A model generated the notes under the pieces. It made no database searches and was not told where the DNA came from. It worked only from the letters and a program-made list of their open reading frames with translations. From Nymphaea colorata (Eukaryota; Streptophyta; Magnoliopsida; Nymphaeales; Nymphaeaceae): a DNA stretch of 37,860 nucleotides. Both the position numbers and the translations under genes were made by a program. The DNA is taken from assembly GCF_008831285.2 (NCBI RefSeq), contig NC_045146.1, positions 20,105,289 to 20,143,148 of the forward strand. The letters are read 5' to 3'. The number at the start of each line of letters is the position of its first letter. Positions within the stretch are counted from its first letter, which is position 1. This document shows positions 12,527 through 23,855 of this stretch, piece after piece.

Positions 12527-12740
12527 CTGAGATGAGGAAAAGCATTACATTAGGATTTTTATATACTTAAAAAAATTGTGATTTGAGGTGGTGTATTAAT
12601 TGATTTGTTACAAGTGGCCAAACTTTGCACCTGTAGGTTTTATTTCTACATATAATTGATTGTTCTGCCAGTATTAGAGACTATCTAATACACCTTCTTA
12701 GCTTTTTTAGCCCTTCAATTAATTGTCTGGGTGTCGAGTT

Positions 12741-12768
12741 TCTCTATATGTGAACTGATGGATGTTTT
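12741..12768 (+). repeat. 28-bp direct repeat of part of fold-back 2
   Basis: It begins tctctatatgtgaactgatg and repeats 12056-12083. It contains the 11 bases that distinguish the left from the right arm, so it may be the donor of a small templated insertion, or a remnant of the same rearrangement. Confidence 0.8.
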
Positions 12769-15700
12769 CCTTCCGTCAATGATCGCCGGCAGGATGCCAT
12801 AAAGACCGCTTTGCTGCTTGGTGCTATCGATCGCGAAATCGGCGGAATTGCAATGGCCAGATAATTAATTAATCGAGAATCAACACCAATATTGAGGAGC
12901 CGGGTCCTAGTTAAGATCAGTTTGGATTCGATTTGTCTTGTTAACGCTTCAAACAAATAAAATTTGATCAGACCAAACATACTACAGAATCCTCATTTTA
13001 GATTGAATGTACGTCTATCGGACTTTCCCCAACTGAATCACAAAACATGTGTCCACAAAAAGCTTAGTAGTCAAAGTACCTATGCAGGAGATGACTGACA
13101 AGGCACACATAGGCACTGGGACCAGTGTCCATCAACTGAGCAAAAACTGCCTAGGTGCATGGCCTAACCTTAAAAATTCAAAAATATTAAAATCACGGGA
13201 AAAATTTTGAGAAAAATGGCAGAGATTTTCATTTTTGGCGAGATTTTCCAAATCTTGCGACTTTTCCTATTTTTTTCGTTTTATTTGATTTTCTTGTAAA
13301 TAACGAAAAAATTTTGAAAATCTCGCGACATTTGTGAGTCGAGTTGACTGGCCCGAATGCCCATTTCGAGCTTTTTAATCATACACCATTATTATAGATA
13401 GTGTTTTCTTTTAGGGCGATTTTACTTGAAATTTTATGTTGACCCTTTGCTAGAGCTTCATTCTGTTGCAATAAAGTTTTAGTAAACAGGAAATAAGATG
13501 ACATATCTCTCCTTGAAGCTTATCAAAGACAGATGAGAGTGAAAACAAGGGAGTGCTTTGGTACAGGGCAATAATAGTTCTATACTAAGTGTTCTTCACA
13601 GATCCACTTGTCTGAACATTTTTGTTGCACTTGAGGTATGATAGTGTTGCATATAAACTTAAGGAAATTATAAAACAACAGTTATGAGGATTGACTCGGA
13701 TTCTATTTTTATTTTTTTTTTCGGCTAACTTTTTTGACATTCCGCTTATTTTTTGGATCCCACCTGACTTTGGGGTAAAAGTAAAAATTTGGTTACCTGA
13801 ATCCATTGAGGAGTTTTCAAGGGTCAGATTATGTTGGATGGGATCGTTTTCTTGTCCTTGGCTCCTCGCATGCTAAAAGCTGTTGGGTACAGAATATTGG
13901 ATTTGGATGGAGATCGTCCATCCATTTCCACATTTTTTTCGAGAGTCTCAGACATCAACTGAGTTCAAAGTTCAAACCAGTCCTTCAGACGTCAACTGTT
14001 CTTCTTAATGGCATGTCACTAGAAACCATCAGAAGGAAGAAGGATTGAGTATTATCTCTTTCCTCAGTATCCTATGGTGTCCTCTCTCTCTCTCTAATAT
14101 ATATATATTATGGGCAGAACCTGTCAGTTGAAATGCCGGTCGTGTAAACTGAATGCTGGACAGTAGTAGATATTGTTGGTTGCAACTTCAGTCTAGTGAA
14201 ATATAACTGAAGCATTATGAATATGGGTAAGAAAGAAAAGATGCAGATATTGAAAATAAAATATGATGCATAAATTAAGCTCATCATCTGAGTATATGAA
14301 TGTTGTGGGGAAAGGATTTAGTTGTCAGGAATATGTTGGTGGATGAAAAAGACATGAAGAGGATGATGAAGACTGTACAACACCACTCAGTGAATGGGAC
14401 ACAAGTAATTCCAGAATAACGTTTTTGGGGATTGGGAGCTAAGGAATCAAGTGTTGCTTTTAACGACAGATAAATTTGATGAAGCAAAAGAAACTTGATA
14501 ATATTTAAAGAAAATGCATGTCAACCAATTAGACTTGAAGATATTGATTGCATCGAGATTAGAGGACTAAGGCAAGCAGATGAATCTATCTAGCCTTTTG
14601 TGCAAAAAATTTGAGGCTGTCAGTGTTAGATTATGTGTGAGTACATTTATGTATATTCGTATATATGTATCACTTCATATATTACATATCCAGTATATAT
14701 ATATATATATTTGTTTTCTTCTTTATTGATCTTTGTTCTTTACTCCTTTTGTATTTTCTTTTTTTTTCTCAGCTGTTTGTATTCTAGCAGTTGGAACCAT
14801 CCAGTCTGTGTGTTGGATTGTGTTTTTTTGCTGTTGAAGGGACATAGCTCTTGTTTAATGAGGCAAAGATCTTGTTTTCAGTCAGAATATCTGTTTATGT
14901 ATTCTGTTTATGATGCAAACTAATAAAAAGTGTAGAAAACATAAAGGATTTGTAGAGGTGTAGGAACCTTGAAGCTGAAGCAAAAAAACAACAAGCTATT
15001 GATTTACTGATAACTAATGAGGACTGATGTAGAAAATGTTTGCAGTAGCATTTCACATCGCTCTACCCTACCATTCATACGCTAAAAAAAATATTTATTT
15101 TTTTGGGTGCAAACACAAATAAAGAATTGAGTTATGGGCTTCCAGTCTGGAGTATAAAAATCCAAAACCAGATTGCATTGACAGAATCACAATCACTTGC
15201 AGTAAACACATAAAGTAAAATAGGGATAAAGTTATGATTTTATGCAAAATTGACAGCTTTCTTCAATTCCTAATACTAGTTAACCCAAGAGGCAGACTTG
15301 TTATGATCACAGGCACAGATATCTGTAATATTTGAAAATATTATGTTTTATTTTCATAACAGCATAAACGTTTTTGTAAAGGGAAAATTTCGTGATATGA
15401 TCAAAATATTGTTCAAAAGTATTTCTTGTGATAAACCACAATATCTTCCATTTTCCTATATAAAATTTTTTTCAATCTGTTTTTCAGAGTATTTGCAAAA
15501 GCTATTCAGAATTTTAACGATACATTTTTAAGAAAATTAGTAGAGAAGAACTTATTTAATAATTTTTTGTTCTCATTTTTTTATATAATTTTGAATTCTC
15601 AAGGTTTTCCTGAAAAACAACTTTGTAGAAAAAAAATACCTGCCTTGCCAGTAAAACCCAAAAATTTTATATATTTTTTATATTGTCATGGTTAAGGGAA

Positions 15701-16079
15701 AGATACGTTCTGACAAGAACAACTGAAATTTGATGAAAAAGAGGACTTTGAAGACAATTCGTTCCTTTAATGGTACTGAGGAAGTCAGATGGAAAGAGAG
15801 AAGGCTCTTGTGCGTTCCAATTTCTGTTCAAGCAGGTGCTTCCCACCATTCAGAGTGGGAATCGGTTGACCTGGATTTGACTTACTTTTGCATATTTTAA
15901 GTAGCACCCTCACCCAAATGTGGCTCCATCATTATGCCTAGGCAACATAGGTATGGACAAAAAGTCCAAAGTGATACAGGTCTAGGTTATTCACCTATCA
16001 ATCCAATGTGAAGGTGGAACAAATGTATGAACAATATAATAGTGAATGTTTTTCAAATAACAGAGGTTTCAAAACGAAC
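12769..16079. other. Anonymous AT-rich stretch
   Basis: No supported gene. Around 13180-13350 there is a degenerate inverted pattern of gagatttt / aaaatctcgcgac type, resembling dispersed plant repeats. A CT run followed by an AT run lies at 14081-14108, and an AT run at 14693-14711. The remaining open frames are short, low-complexity and without recognisable domains. Confidence 0.5.
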
Positions 16080-16190
16080 CTGACAACCACCTCTTAGAGC
16101 CTCGATAACGAGATACTTCATTTGGTCCCGACTGACGGCCACATCTCGACTGACGGTCACATCTTTTAAATACTCTCTAGCCAGAATTAT
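16080..16190 (-). pseudogene. CHLD: Isolated exon resembling magnesium-chelatase subunit ChlD
   Basis: ChlD is the AAA+/integrin-domain subunit that, with ChlI and ChlH, inserts Mg into protoporphyrin IX in chloroplasts. The exon (37 codons) has an acceptor (gcacaacag) and a donor (gttcg). It contains [11 protein letters not shown] and [12 protein letters not shown], which match my memory of the end of the ChlD AAA+ region just before the GHRAELYA motif. An in-frame 18-bp tandem duplication (16130-16147 and 16148-16165) doubles six residues, VTVSRD then VAVSRD. No neighbouring ChlD exon was found on either side, so it looks like a dispersed fragment. A gene with very long introns is possible but less likely. 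Confidence 0.7.
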
Positions 16191-16669
16191 CTGTTGTGCA
16201 AGAAATCATGTGAAGAATAAGCCTTAGAGCAGCAAATTTGAAAAATAAGAAGTTTACTTTCTTTTTCAGAAATAAATTGAATAATACACATCACAAGAAA
16301 AACTTAACTTTCAAAAAGAACGGGTAACAGTTTTTCAGAAATTTCACACTACTGAAGAGACAACACGTAAAGAAAAGCAGGCAAATAAAAACATCAAAGT
16401 GAATAACATCCTCTGACGGTTTGACCTGCAAAATCAGACAATGCTGTAGCTCTCATTGAAGGATTCGTGGTGAGATATAGACAAAGAATTTACTAACTTC
16501 CTAGGAAAACTAATGACTTGAATATTTTTCTCTATATTTGACCTGAAGAGTTGGTCAATAACCATATTTTTCAGTTAATATAATCCATTAACTTTGAATT
16601 TCCTTGCAAAGCAATCAAAGGTCATCCTTAATTGCAGAACATTGAAGGTTTAGCTAATGCAGGAATGAA

Positions 16670-16708
16670 GCCGCCAACACCGCCGATAGGGCCAGCGAGA
16701 CTAGTGAA
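16670..16708. repeat. 39-bp third copy of the core of fold-back 3
   Basis: Identical to 17112-17150 in the left arm of fold-back 3. On the minus strand it can be read as FTSLAGPIGGVGG. It is followed by ttgatgaaaagtttt, which recurs near 16789, so this area is itself rearranged. Confidence 0.85.
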
Positions 16709-16961
16709 TCTTGATGAAAAGTTTTATTGAATCATACCATGGGATAACAGTATTAGAAGGTTCCGGTTTCAAGATGGTATATTGAATCTTGATGAAAAGT
16801 TTTTTTGCTCAAGTTCGTAACTCCTTTCACAACTCTGAACTCCCCTGTTGTTATCAAGCTTTGTCTATCTCAATAAATTTTGCAGAAAGAGCAGACTTTT
16901 ACATTAACTGGTACTCCTTGACCAAATGATAAGTAGCCAAACATAAGGGCCACAAGACGAC

Positions 16962-17535
16962 GCATAAAGACCAAAGAAAGCTTATAATTGGGCACCAAAC
17001 AGATTTGATATGGCTTTTGTCAATTCCGTAACTCCAACTGGAAAGAGCTTATAAATGAAGCACCAGAGGCGGGTAAGAGAACGGCGGAGTGGACACTTGC
17101 GGGATCGTCGGGCCGCCAACACCGCCGATAGGGCCAGCGAGACTAGTGAAAGCTGAGAAACAAAAGAATGAAAATTGTAAGGCATTACATTTTAAACATA
17201 GAAGAAAATTGGCAACTTACAGCCGCATCTGGTGCGGCAAGCTCATAAGTTCAGAGGTGCCGCTCCAGATGCGGCTGTAAGTTGCCAATTTTCTTCTATG
17301 TTTAAAATGTAATGCCTTACAATTTTCATTCTTTTGTTTCTCAGCTTTCACTAGTCTCGCTGGCCCTATCGGCGGTGTTGGCGGCCCGACGATCCCGCAA
17401 GTGTCCGCTCCGCCATTCTCTTACCCGCCTCTGGTGCTTCATTTATAAGCTCTTTCCAGTTGGAGCTACGGAATTGACAAAAGCCATATCAAATCTGTTT
17501 GGTGCCCAATTATAAGCTTTCTTTGGCCTTTATGC
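16962..17535. repeat. Fold-back repeat 3, near-perfect palindrome (278-bp arms, 18-bp spacer)
   Basis: Arms 16962-17239 and 17258-17535 are almost exact reverse complements, with a few substitutions such as gaacggcgga against the mirror of tccgccattc. Each arm encodes the same 67-residue open frame, beginning MPYNFHSFVSQ, outward to inward. Reading out of a possible acceptor (ttgtttctcag, near 17344) gives FTSLAGPIGGVGG; no known family was recognised. There are no transposon-like ends. The tiny spacer means single-stranded DNA or RNA of this stretch would fold into a long hairpin. Confidence 0.95.
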
Positions 17536-18513
17536 TTCCTACTATTGCCACTTGCTTCTAACTGCCGTAAGCTACTCCAGTTTCAGAACAAAACATAAGG
17601 ATAAATTTTAAGCGTTGTAAAATCCTAATAAAACAATACCCAAACACTAAGGTTGCATTTGATAACCCAGGATGTCAGATCCCAGGTGGGATTTACCGCA
17701 TAAATCTGAGGATTGTCAAACTATAGATTTAGAATTGTACATTGGATCTCAAAACGCTGAAATCCATGAATCTCAAATCGGAGGGAAAGAATTTGACTTG
17801 AAGTGTACATGTGTGTGTAGACAGGGGAGGAGAGAGAGAGAATGCTGAGGGAGTGCATCAAACGTAAGATTTTTAAACCTCAGATCCCAGATCCGAGGTT
17901 TTAAAATTAAACCTAGATCTAAGATCCGACGCAATCAAATGCAACCCCCATGACTAGGGCAGGCATTTTTCGTGTGGAACCTAAACTGTGCTACAAAACT
18001 TCGTCTAAAATTGTTAACGTGAATATTTACAAAACAAAGATAGTAAAGGTGGTTTTCCAAGGTTCGACCGAACGAAACAAAGGTATATGTGGAAAATGCT
18101 TTTTCTATAAAAACAAAAAAAAAATGAAACAAATAAAAACACAGGGTCAGAGACATGTAAGACTGAAGCACATAAATCCAAATCTAACTTGAATATCATG
18201 AAAGAGCCTTCTGTAAAGTTGGCTTTGATAATTATGGTATACAGAAATGGCGTGACACAATCAGAAAAACGAGCCTAGGTTATTCTGGTAGAACACCCAA
18301 AGGTTAAATGTCATAAATCCAATTAAACATTATTGGAGGTAGTTTATTATAACCTTGAGAGAAAAAATGGACAACAAGATGTGCAATAATATTAGATGAT
18401 AAACTGTCACAATACTTTTCTCTTAACCGTTGAACTAAAAAAGATCAAAGGTTGGTTGAGACTGTTATTTATCCATCTAACATCTATGCGTCTAACACAT
18501 ACCAGCTTCTCAT

Positions 18514-18536
18514 AATATATATATATATATATATAT
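18514..18536. repeat. AT microsatellite
   Basis: About eleven AT dinucleotides in a row. Confidence 0.95.
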
Positions 18537-18745
18537 TAGAGCAAATTCATAAATATACTTATAAATATGTTTCAAAGATTAGAGCAAATTCATAAAACAA
18601 TAATTTTAGTATTTCATAAATATACTTCAATCTTTACAATAAATTCATAAAATAATCAGAAAATATCAACCGACCCTCTTTAAGGTTGAGGGGAATAAAA
18701 TCTTGGTTGGCGGCCCCTCGTCCATCTAAATGATGATAGCAACTC

Positions 18746-18783
18746 GTCGACTTTACATGCTTCAGTCGACTTTACATGCTTCA
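18746..18783. repeat. 19-bp tandem repeat, two copies
   Basis: The unit gtcgactttacatgcttca is present twice, head to tail and exact. Confidence 0.95.
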
Positions 18784-19980
18784 GCTTCCAACTGAGGAAA
18801 TTGAGTTCATAAAATTTTAGAAAATGACGTCTAACTTTTGTCTAGCTGCCTAAAAGAGGCTAAGAAACGGACCGGCATTAAGTCATTTTCGAATATTCTG
18901 GACAACTTCCAAAATCGTACCCCGATAATTAATGCCCGTTTACCATTTTTAGATTTTCCGGCACATCCATGGCCCATATCAGAAATTTTTAACAAAAGAA
19001 ACTTAATTACATTTGTGTGGTAATACTAATTTCTGGGTTTTTTTTTCTTTTAAAGGGGTTTAGAAACAAATCAGTGAATTTAAAAGTAAAAGTATAAAAA
19101 AGCACTCATGGAAAGTGAAAACATTTGGGCAAACAAAAAAATAAATCATTAATTTGGTGAGGAATATTGATTTGTTTTTAGGATTTTTTTGGTTCAATGC
19201 TGCGTTTGATGTCTTAAAATTTTCTACCTCCACCTTTCCCCAAGGTTATTGTGGTGTTGGGGCCTGGACCCCCTCAAAGGGCTCACATCTTCGCTTGGTT
19301 CGTGCTACTCGACTGAATTAAGACTCAAGTAAACTTGCAGCATTTGGGGTCTTCTTTGGCTTCAAATTGTCCCCTTTGCAAGCCTCATCAATAAGAAAGA
19401 GACTGCGGCTCACTTCTTCTACCCTTTCCACAAAATGGACCGGCATACTGATCCGACATGAATGGAGTGTAGCGAGGTGCACAAACACCCGTGAATTTTG
19501 TGCCAACACAGTGTATGGTTCGATCCTATGACACAAGTATAATATGTCATCGTATTTAACGCATGGTTCGGCATGTCCTAGACAAATAATATGTGCTACT
19601 CTATTTAAGTACCGAGTTTATTATATGTGCAGAATTAAGCAACTCATTAAACCACGTCATTTATACAAGCAAAAGTCAAAATTAATATATATGGTCGCAC
19701 TCCAAACCAAAAAAATATGTGCAACAAAAGCCCCTGTACAAGTCAAAATCACAAGGAAAAACAAATTGAGATATATTTATAAATAGCAATATTTTATTAT
19801 AATTTTATATATTTATAAATATTATTTATATATTTTGTTATAATCGGGTTTCTCCCTGCAACTTGGAAATGTTGACACGTTTAAATGGCCCCCAAAAACC
19901 ATGGAACGGATCCATTCGACTTTCCACCCATTCAATCTCATAGGGCCGTAAAATAAGGGGAGCCGCATGGGTATGAAGAA

Positions 19981-20334
19981 GTGTCTTCTTCCCCTGCGTT
20001 TCCATCTTGGAAGGCGAACAACGGAGGGGAGAGGAAGGAGGTCGTGTTGCCGGTTCCGATGAGGAAACTGCTCCCGAACCTCGACAGAGAAGATGGACTT
20101 GACACGGTACTTGAGGTTCCCGTTCCAGAGGAGATATTCAACCCAATGGACGGGTCCACGAAATCAAATTCATGGAGCAACGTCAAGACGTGGATGAAAT
20201 GTTCACAAGTCTCTGTAGTTAGACCGGCAGCACCTCTACCTGGTGCTGGTGGTGGCGGCAACTCCGAGCTCCCACTTCTCCTCAATGTTGTTGGTGTGCC
20301 GTTGATCCCGCTGCATGTTGAGAATGATACATGA
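19981..20334 (+). pseudogene. DUF620-like protein, N-terminal fragment
   Basis: The open frame runs from ATG 19981 to TGA 20332-20334 (117 codons); an internal ATG at 20059 (MRKLLPNL...) is the start that fits the family. The stretches REDGLDTVLEVPVPEEIF and LLLNVVGVPLIPLHVEND match what I recall of plant DUF620 proteins, which have several hundred residues and unknown function. Here the frame stops right after the PLIPLHV motif, with no good donor and no continuation of the family in the next kilobase. I read it as a truncated gene piece. A run of glycines (GAGGGG) lies between the two conserved parts. Confidence 0.6.
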
Positions 20335-21485
20335 CCGAACCATTCCAAAAAAGTAGCTACCTTTCTACAACACAACCCATGAATCAAACTGACGGACCGC
20401 CAATGTCTGCCATTGAACCGGTCCATCCCATTCCAAGGACTTCTACCGGTTCCAGCTCAGGCACGGGCAGATTCAAGCACATGGTGCGAACTCTCACCCA
20501 CACACTCGCAGTCTCTCTTTCTATTATATAAATCCTCAAGTTGTGAGAAGAATCCCTCTCACACACGCAGCCCAATGTATTTTTTCTTTTTGTTTGGGTT
20601 GTGTTAATGAGGCGGTATATATATAGATTGAAAATCATTTTTATATATAGAATTGACAGATTTTTCCAATCTAAGTTTAGACTGAAAATCTTCAGTCCTT
20701 AACACACCACTCGATACAATGTACATGTACACTCATTTTCTCTTTTTGACTAGTGTACAAGCAGAGGAAATGTAAAACAAATTTAATAGCCCATGCTTGA
20801 GAAATCTCAAACTTCCAAAATAAAAATGCAAAATAAAATTTATCTTGACTTTAAAAATAAAAAATGAAGAAAGAGAGCAAGGATTTCTAATTTCTTCCCA
20901 AAAACTTCGATCTTTTCACTCAAATTTTTTAGACAAAAAGTAAGTACATGAACATCAATGGCTCAGCTTGCCCCCTTGATAAAATCAATTAGAGGTGCTT
21001 CTTTTCCTCTATTTTGCTCAAGCAAACTACACAATAAACTAAAGTTGTTTGACAATTATGTGTGCTAAAATTAAAATATGAAAAAAAATACATTCTTTTT
21101 TTCCTTTTAATTTAGCAAACCACCACCAATGGAGCCGATGCCTCCATCATATCATCGAGTTGTCACAGTCAACCTACCAATTAAAAGTAGAACACTTTAA
21201 AAGAAAAGAAAAAGATAAAAAGAGCAACTCAACACAACTAAAGAACAGGTAATATAGATAGACAAGTATTGCTCCATATATATTTCACCAACCTACAAGT
21301 CATTTCTTTGCTATTGAAATGAGAGTGTGCGAAGTACAATAAATCATACACAACTTTTAACAAACAAACATGAGGAAAATGCAACACATGGTTTTAAGTC
21401 TGACCTTTAAATTCTCAGCAATTCTAATATGTATCCCATTGTAATCACTTTTATTCGTTAACATGTTTGTTGTCAAATTCCAATT
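20335..21485. other. Anonymous AT-rich stretch
   Basis: Beyond short open frames near 20331-20607 with no family, nothing could be recognised. Confidence 0.45.
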
Positions 21486-21517
21486 CAGATGAGGAGGCTC
21501 TCAGATGAGGAGGCTCT
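21486..21517. repeat. 16-bp tandem duplication
   Basis: The unit cagatgaggaggctct occurs twice in a row, just upstream of the copia remnant. Confidence 0.95.
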
Positions 21518-21599
21518 CATGAGTGGATTTCTTTCACATGTGCTCCCAGATTTTTCTTTTTCAATTTCACATTTTTGGTGCAATTAACAAAAACTTAAG

Positions 21600-21779
21600 C
21601 ACATCGACATCAAGTTTTTGGCTGTTAAAAAAAAGATACAGAATGGTCAAGTGTCTTTAAAGCATATTGGAACAAACTATATGATTGCGGATCCGCTTAC
21701 CAAGGGTTTAACACCTAAGGTCTTTCATGAACATGTTGTTTGTATGAGGGTGTTATTCTTGGGTGATGTGCTGATTTAG
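21600..21779 (+). pseudogene. Ty1/copia polyprotein C-terminus (end of RNase H)
   Basis: Sixty codons ending in TAG read HIDIKFLAVKKKIQNG, then HIGTNYMIADPLTKGL and VFHEHVVCM. The ADPLTKGL stretch with the preceding KHIDIK pattern is typical of the last part of plant copia Pol. The upstream reverse transcriptase is absent, so this is the 3' end of a truncated element. It is followed by an untranslated stretch and a polypurine tract. Confidence 0.9.
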
Positions 21780-22162
21780 TGGGAGTTTGTATTTTGTTTG
21801 CTCTTATATATAGACCATATTCAGTTTTTATGAAGAATATAGTTTAAAGTTCTTTGGCTCCATTCTGTGTTTGTATTTTTTATCTGCATAAGGTTTTAAA
21901 GTAGGGCCAGTTGAGAATAGACATATTATAATCACATTACATGTAATTCTCATGTTATACATCCATATCATATCTATGTTATTGATTGTGTTAACATTTG
22001 TGATAATTGAAGGTTTAGCTAATTTTAATATAGCGAAAGCCGCTTTGGTTCTGTATTGATATGGTCATGGACGAGATTGGTGAAAATGACGTTTAATAAT
22101 ATAACAGTTATGAGCTCCTAAGGTTTTATGTAATGTCTGAATGTATAAAGACATATTTGGCC

Positions 22163-22412
22163 AAAGTGGGAGATTGTAAGAATAATTTGGTAGGCCGGCA
22201 CATGTTTATGAGGAATTTCAGACATTATGGTTGTCTTAATGTAAATATCCACTTAAGTGATTGCGTTTTGAGATATTACGTTATTTAATATGATATGAGG
22301 TATTTTTATGATGTATACATACCTATATGCAATTATAGATTCTTTGATAGGTTGAATTTGTAATTGCTTATAATATAAAAGGGTAGTGGTGGTCCATAGG
22401 GTACGGTTGCTT
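22163..22412 (+). mobile_element. Copia polypurine tract and 3' LTR fragment
   Basis: A purine tract (aaagtgggagat, 22163-22174) is directly followed by TGTAAGAATAATTTGG, a normal start for a copia LTR. The LTR-like sequence continues for about 240 bp and gives way to the second copy of the NAPRT upstream region at about 22413. The true LTR end (CA) could not be fixed, so the LTR may be truncated there. Confidence 0.7.
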
Positions 22413-23855
22413 GAAAAAAGAATGACCTTCAAGTCATATTTTGGGTCCTCATTTGGACAAAACATACAAATGTATCAGTTCAGTCAACAGATGGTTAAAC
22501 TGGATCCACCTACTAAGCAAAAACGGTGGTTCAGCTTCGTTCATTAGATAAGGCGGGTGGCTGTATCGTGTAGTACAGTTATAATAAAACAAATAACTTA
22601 AGTTGCCCCATGTTGCGAAGATACTTTAGTCTCCAGAGCACCTACTATAGACACGAAATGTACGTAAGATATTTCATATGTGAGGTGTTCCCCCTTTAGA
22701 CTTGTGGGTACAAAAGAGGGATGGCAATCAAGAGAACCATAAGTTCTCGACTGGGACTCAATTTTGCTCTTTACCACCAAATGTCTGCTTCCATTAAGCA
22801 GACACCCAGAAAATGAATTCACGAACTTTTCTTTTCACAATCACCAGACAACCTAAACAAATAAATGCACCAACAATAATCACGAACTTTTCCGTTCAGA
22901 ATCGTCAGCGAAATCTAAAGTCAGTTCCGTACTAACAAAAAAAATTGTGGGTAAGAAACAAACGAAGTTCGTCAAGACAACCAAGAACCAGGCGCCGCAA
23001 GAATGAAGCATGTAAAAACTTCTCTACCGCGGCGAGTCCTATCCGTAAAGAAAATTCGACAACTCGGGGAAGGAAAACAATTCGAATCCAACGACAACGC
23101 CTTTTCTTTCACCATAGGACAAATTTCCGTCAAAAAGAAAAATCGGAAGAGAACTGAGCGCAGGTACTCCTATATCACGTTTTGAAGCATGGAAATGGAA
23201 TGGGAACAATGTCTTTGCCACCGACTAAGGGAGCGTGACAAACTCAAGGAACTTATGTACCAGCCCAAGTATATAACTTATAACTATATTATGGATGGGA
23301 AGCTTCCCTTGGCCTGGACTTGAGAAGAATGGCCAGGAGAAACGTCCGCTCACATGCAAGGACGACGCCGTATTCCTATGTTCCCACACCGCTGCTGCCG
23401 TCGAACAATGGAAAAATAAAGGAAGGGAATTTGAGGTCTCTATCTTCATAGTTCTAGGAAATCGTGTATGTGGTTACCGTGTTGCTCTTTGCTCCTACTC
23501 TGTGTCATTCCCCAATTCTTTCATTGCTCTTTGCTCCTGCTGTATGTCGTTTCCCGATTCTTTCTTTCAGCTAATTCAGCAAATAAAAAGAGAAAGAAGT
23601 CTAGTTGGTAAAAATGACGACAATTTGTCGCCGAGGGGCAAATCGAGAGCAATATCAATTAACAGCTGTGATGCTGTCATATTATAGAATCCTAGAGAAT
23701 CACTCCAATGAAGGGTCGGCTGGGACTGGGAGTTATCCTAGAGAAACACTCGAAAGCAGCCAACGACACGGTTAAATCGAGTCTTTTATACGCGTGAACG
23801 GAGTAAAGATGCGTTTCGCACTATCATCTAACGTACTTTTGTAAAAACAAACTTT
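22413..23855. repeat. NAPRT upstream region, direct-repeat copy B
   Basis: Colinear with 9277-10780 over its whole length, with many substitutions and several small indels; it lacks one 61-bp repeat unit and the atgatttt-side NAPRT exon 1. No NAPRT coding sequence follows on the 5' side, where a copia LTR fragment abuts instead. Similarity ends at gtaaaaacaaacttt, the same point at which copy A meets inverted repeat 1. Confidence 0.9.

Larger units (their letters stand above)
11779..12664. repeat. Fold-back repeat 2 (arms 11779-12143 and 12310-12664)
   Basis: Two nearly identical arms of about 360 bp face each other across a 166-bp spacer. The left arm carries 11 extra bases (atatgtgaact, near 12061) that the right arm lacks. 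A 28-bp piece from this point (12056-12083) occurs again at 12741-12768. No transposon termini or target-site duplication were recognised. Each arm carries the same short candidate exon. Confidence 0.92.
17536..19980. other. Anonymous stretch with simple and short tandem repeats
   Basis: No supported gene. It includes an AT microsatellite (18514-18536), AT-rich repeats of attagagcaaattcataaa type after it, and two copies of a 19-bp unit (18746-18783). A 72-codon minus-strand open frame at 19318-19536 has no recognisable family. Confidence 0.5.

Noticed and set aside
8648-14021. Shared ATGGCATGTCACT near 8655 and 14008
   Set aside because: A match of this length is expected by chance between segments of this size.
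19505-19530. tggttcgatcc resembling a tRNA T-arm
   Set aside because: No acceptor stem, D-arm or anticodon arm could be built around it.
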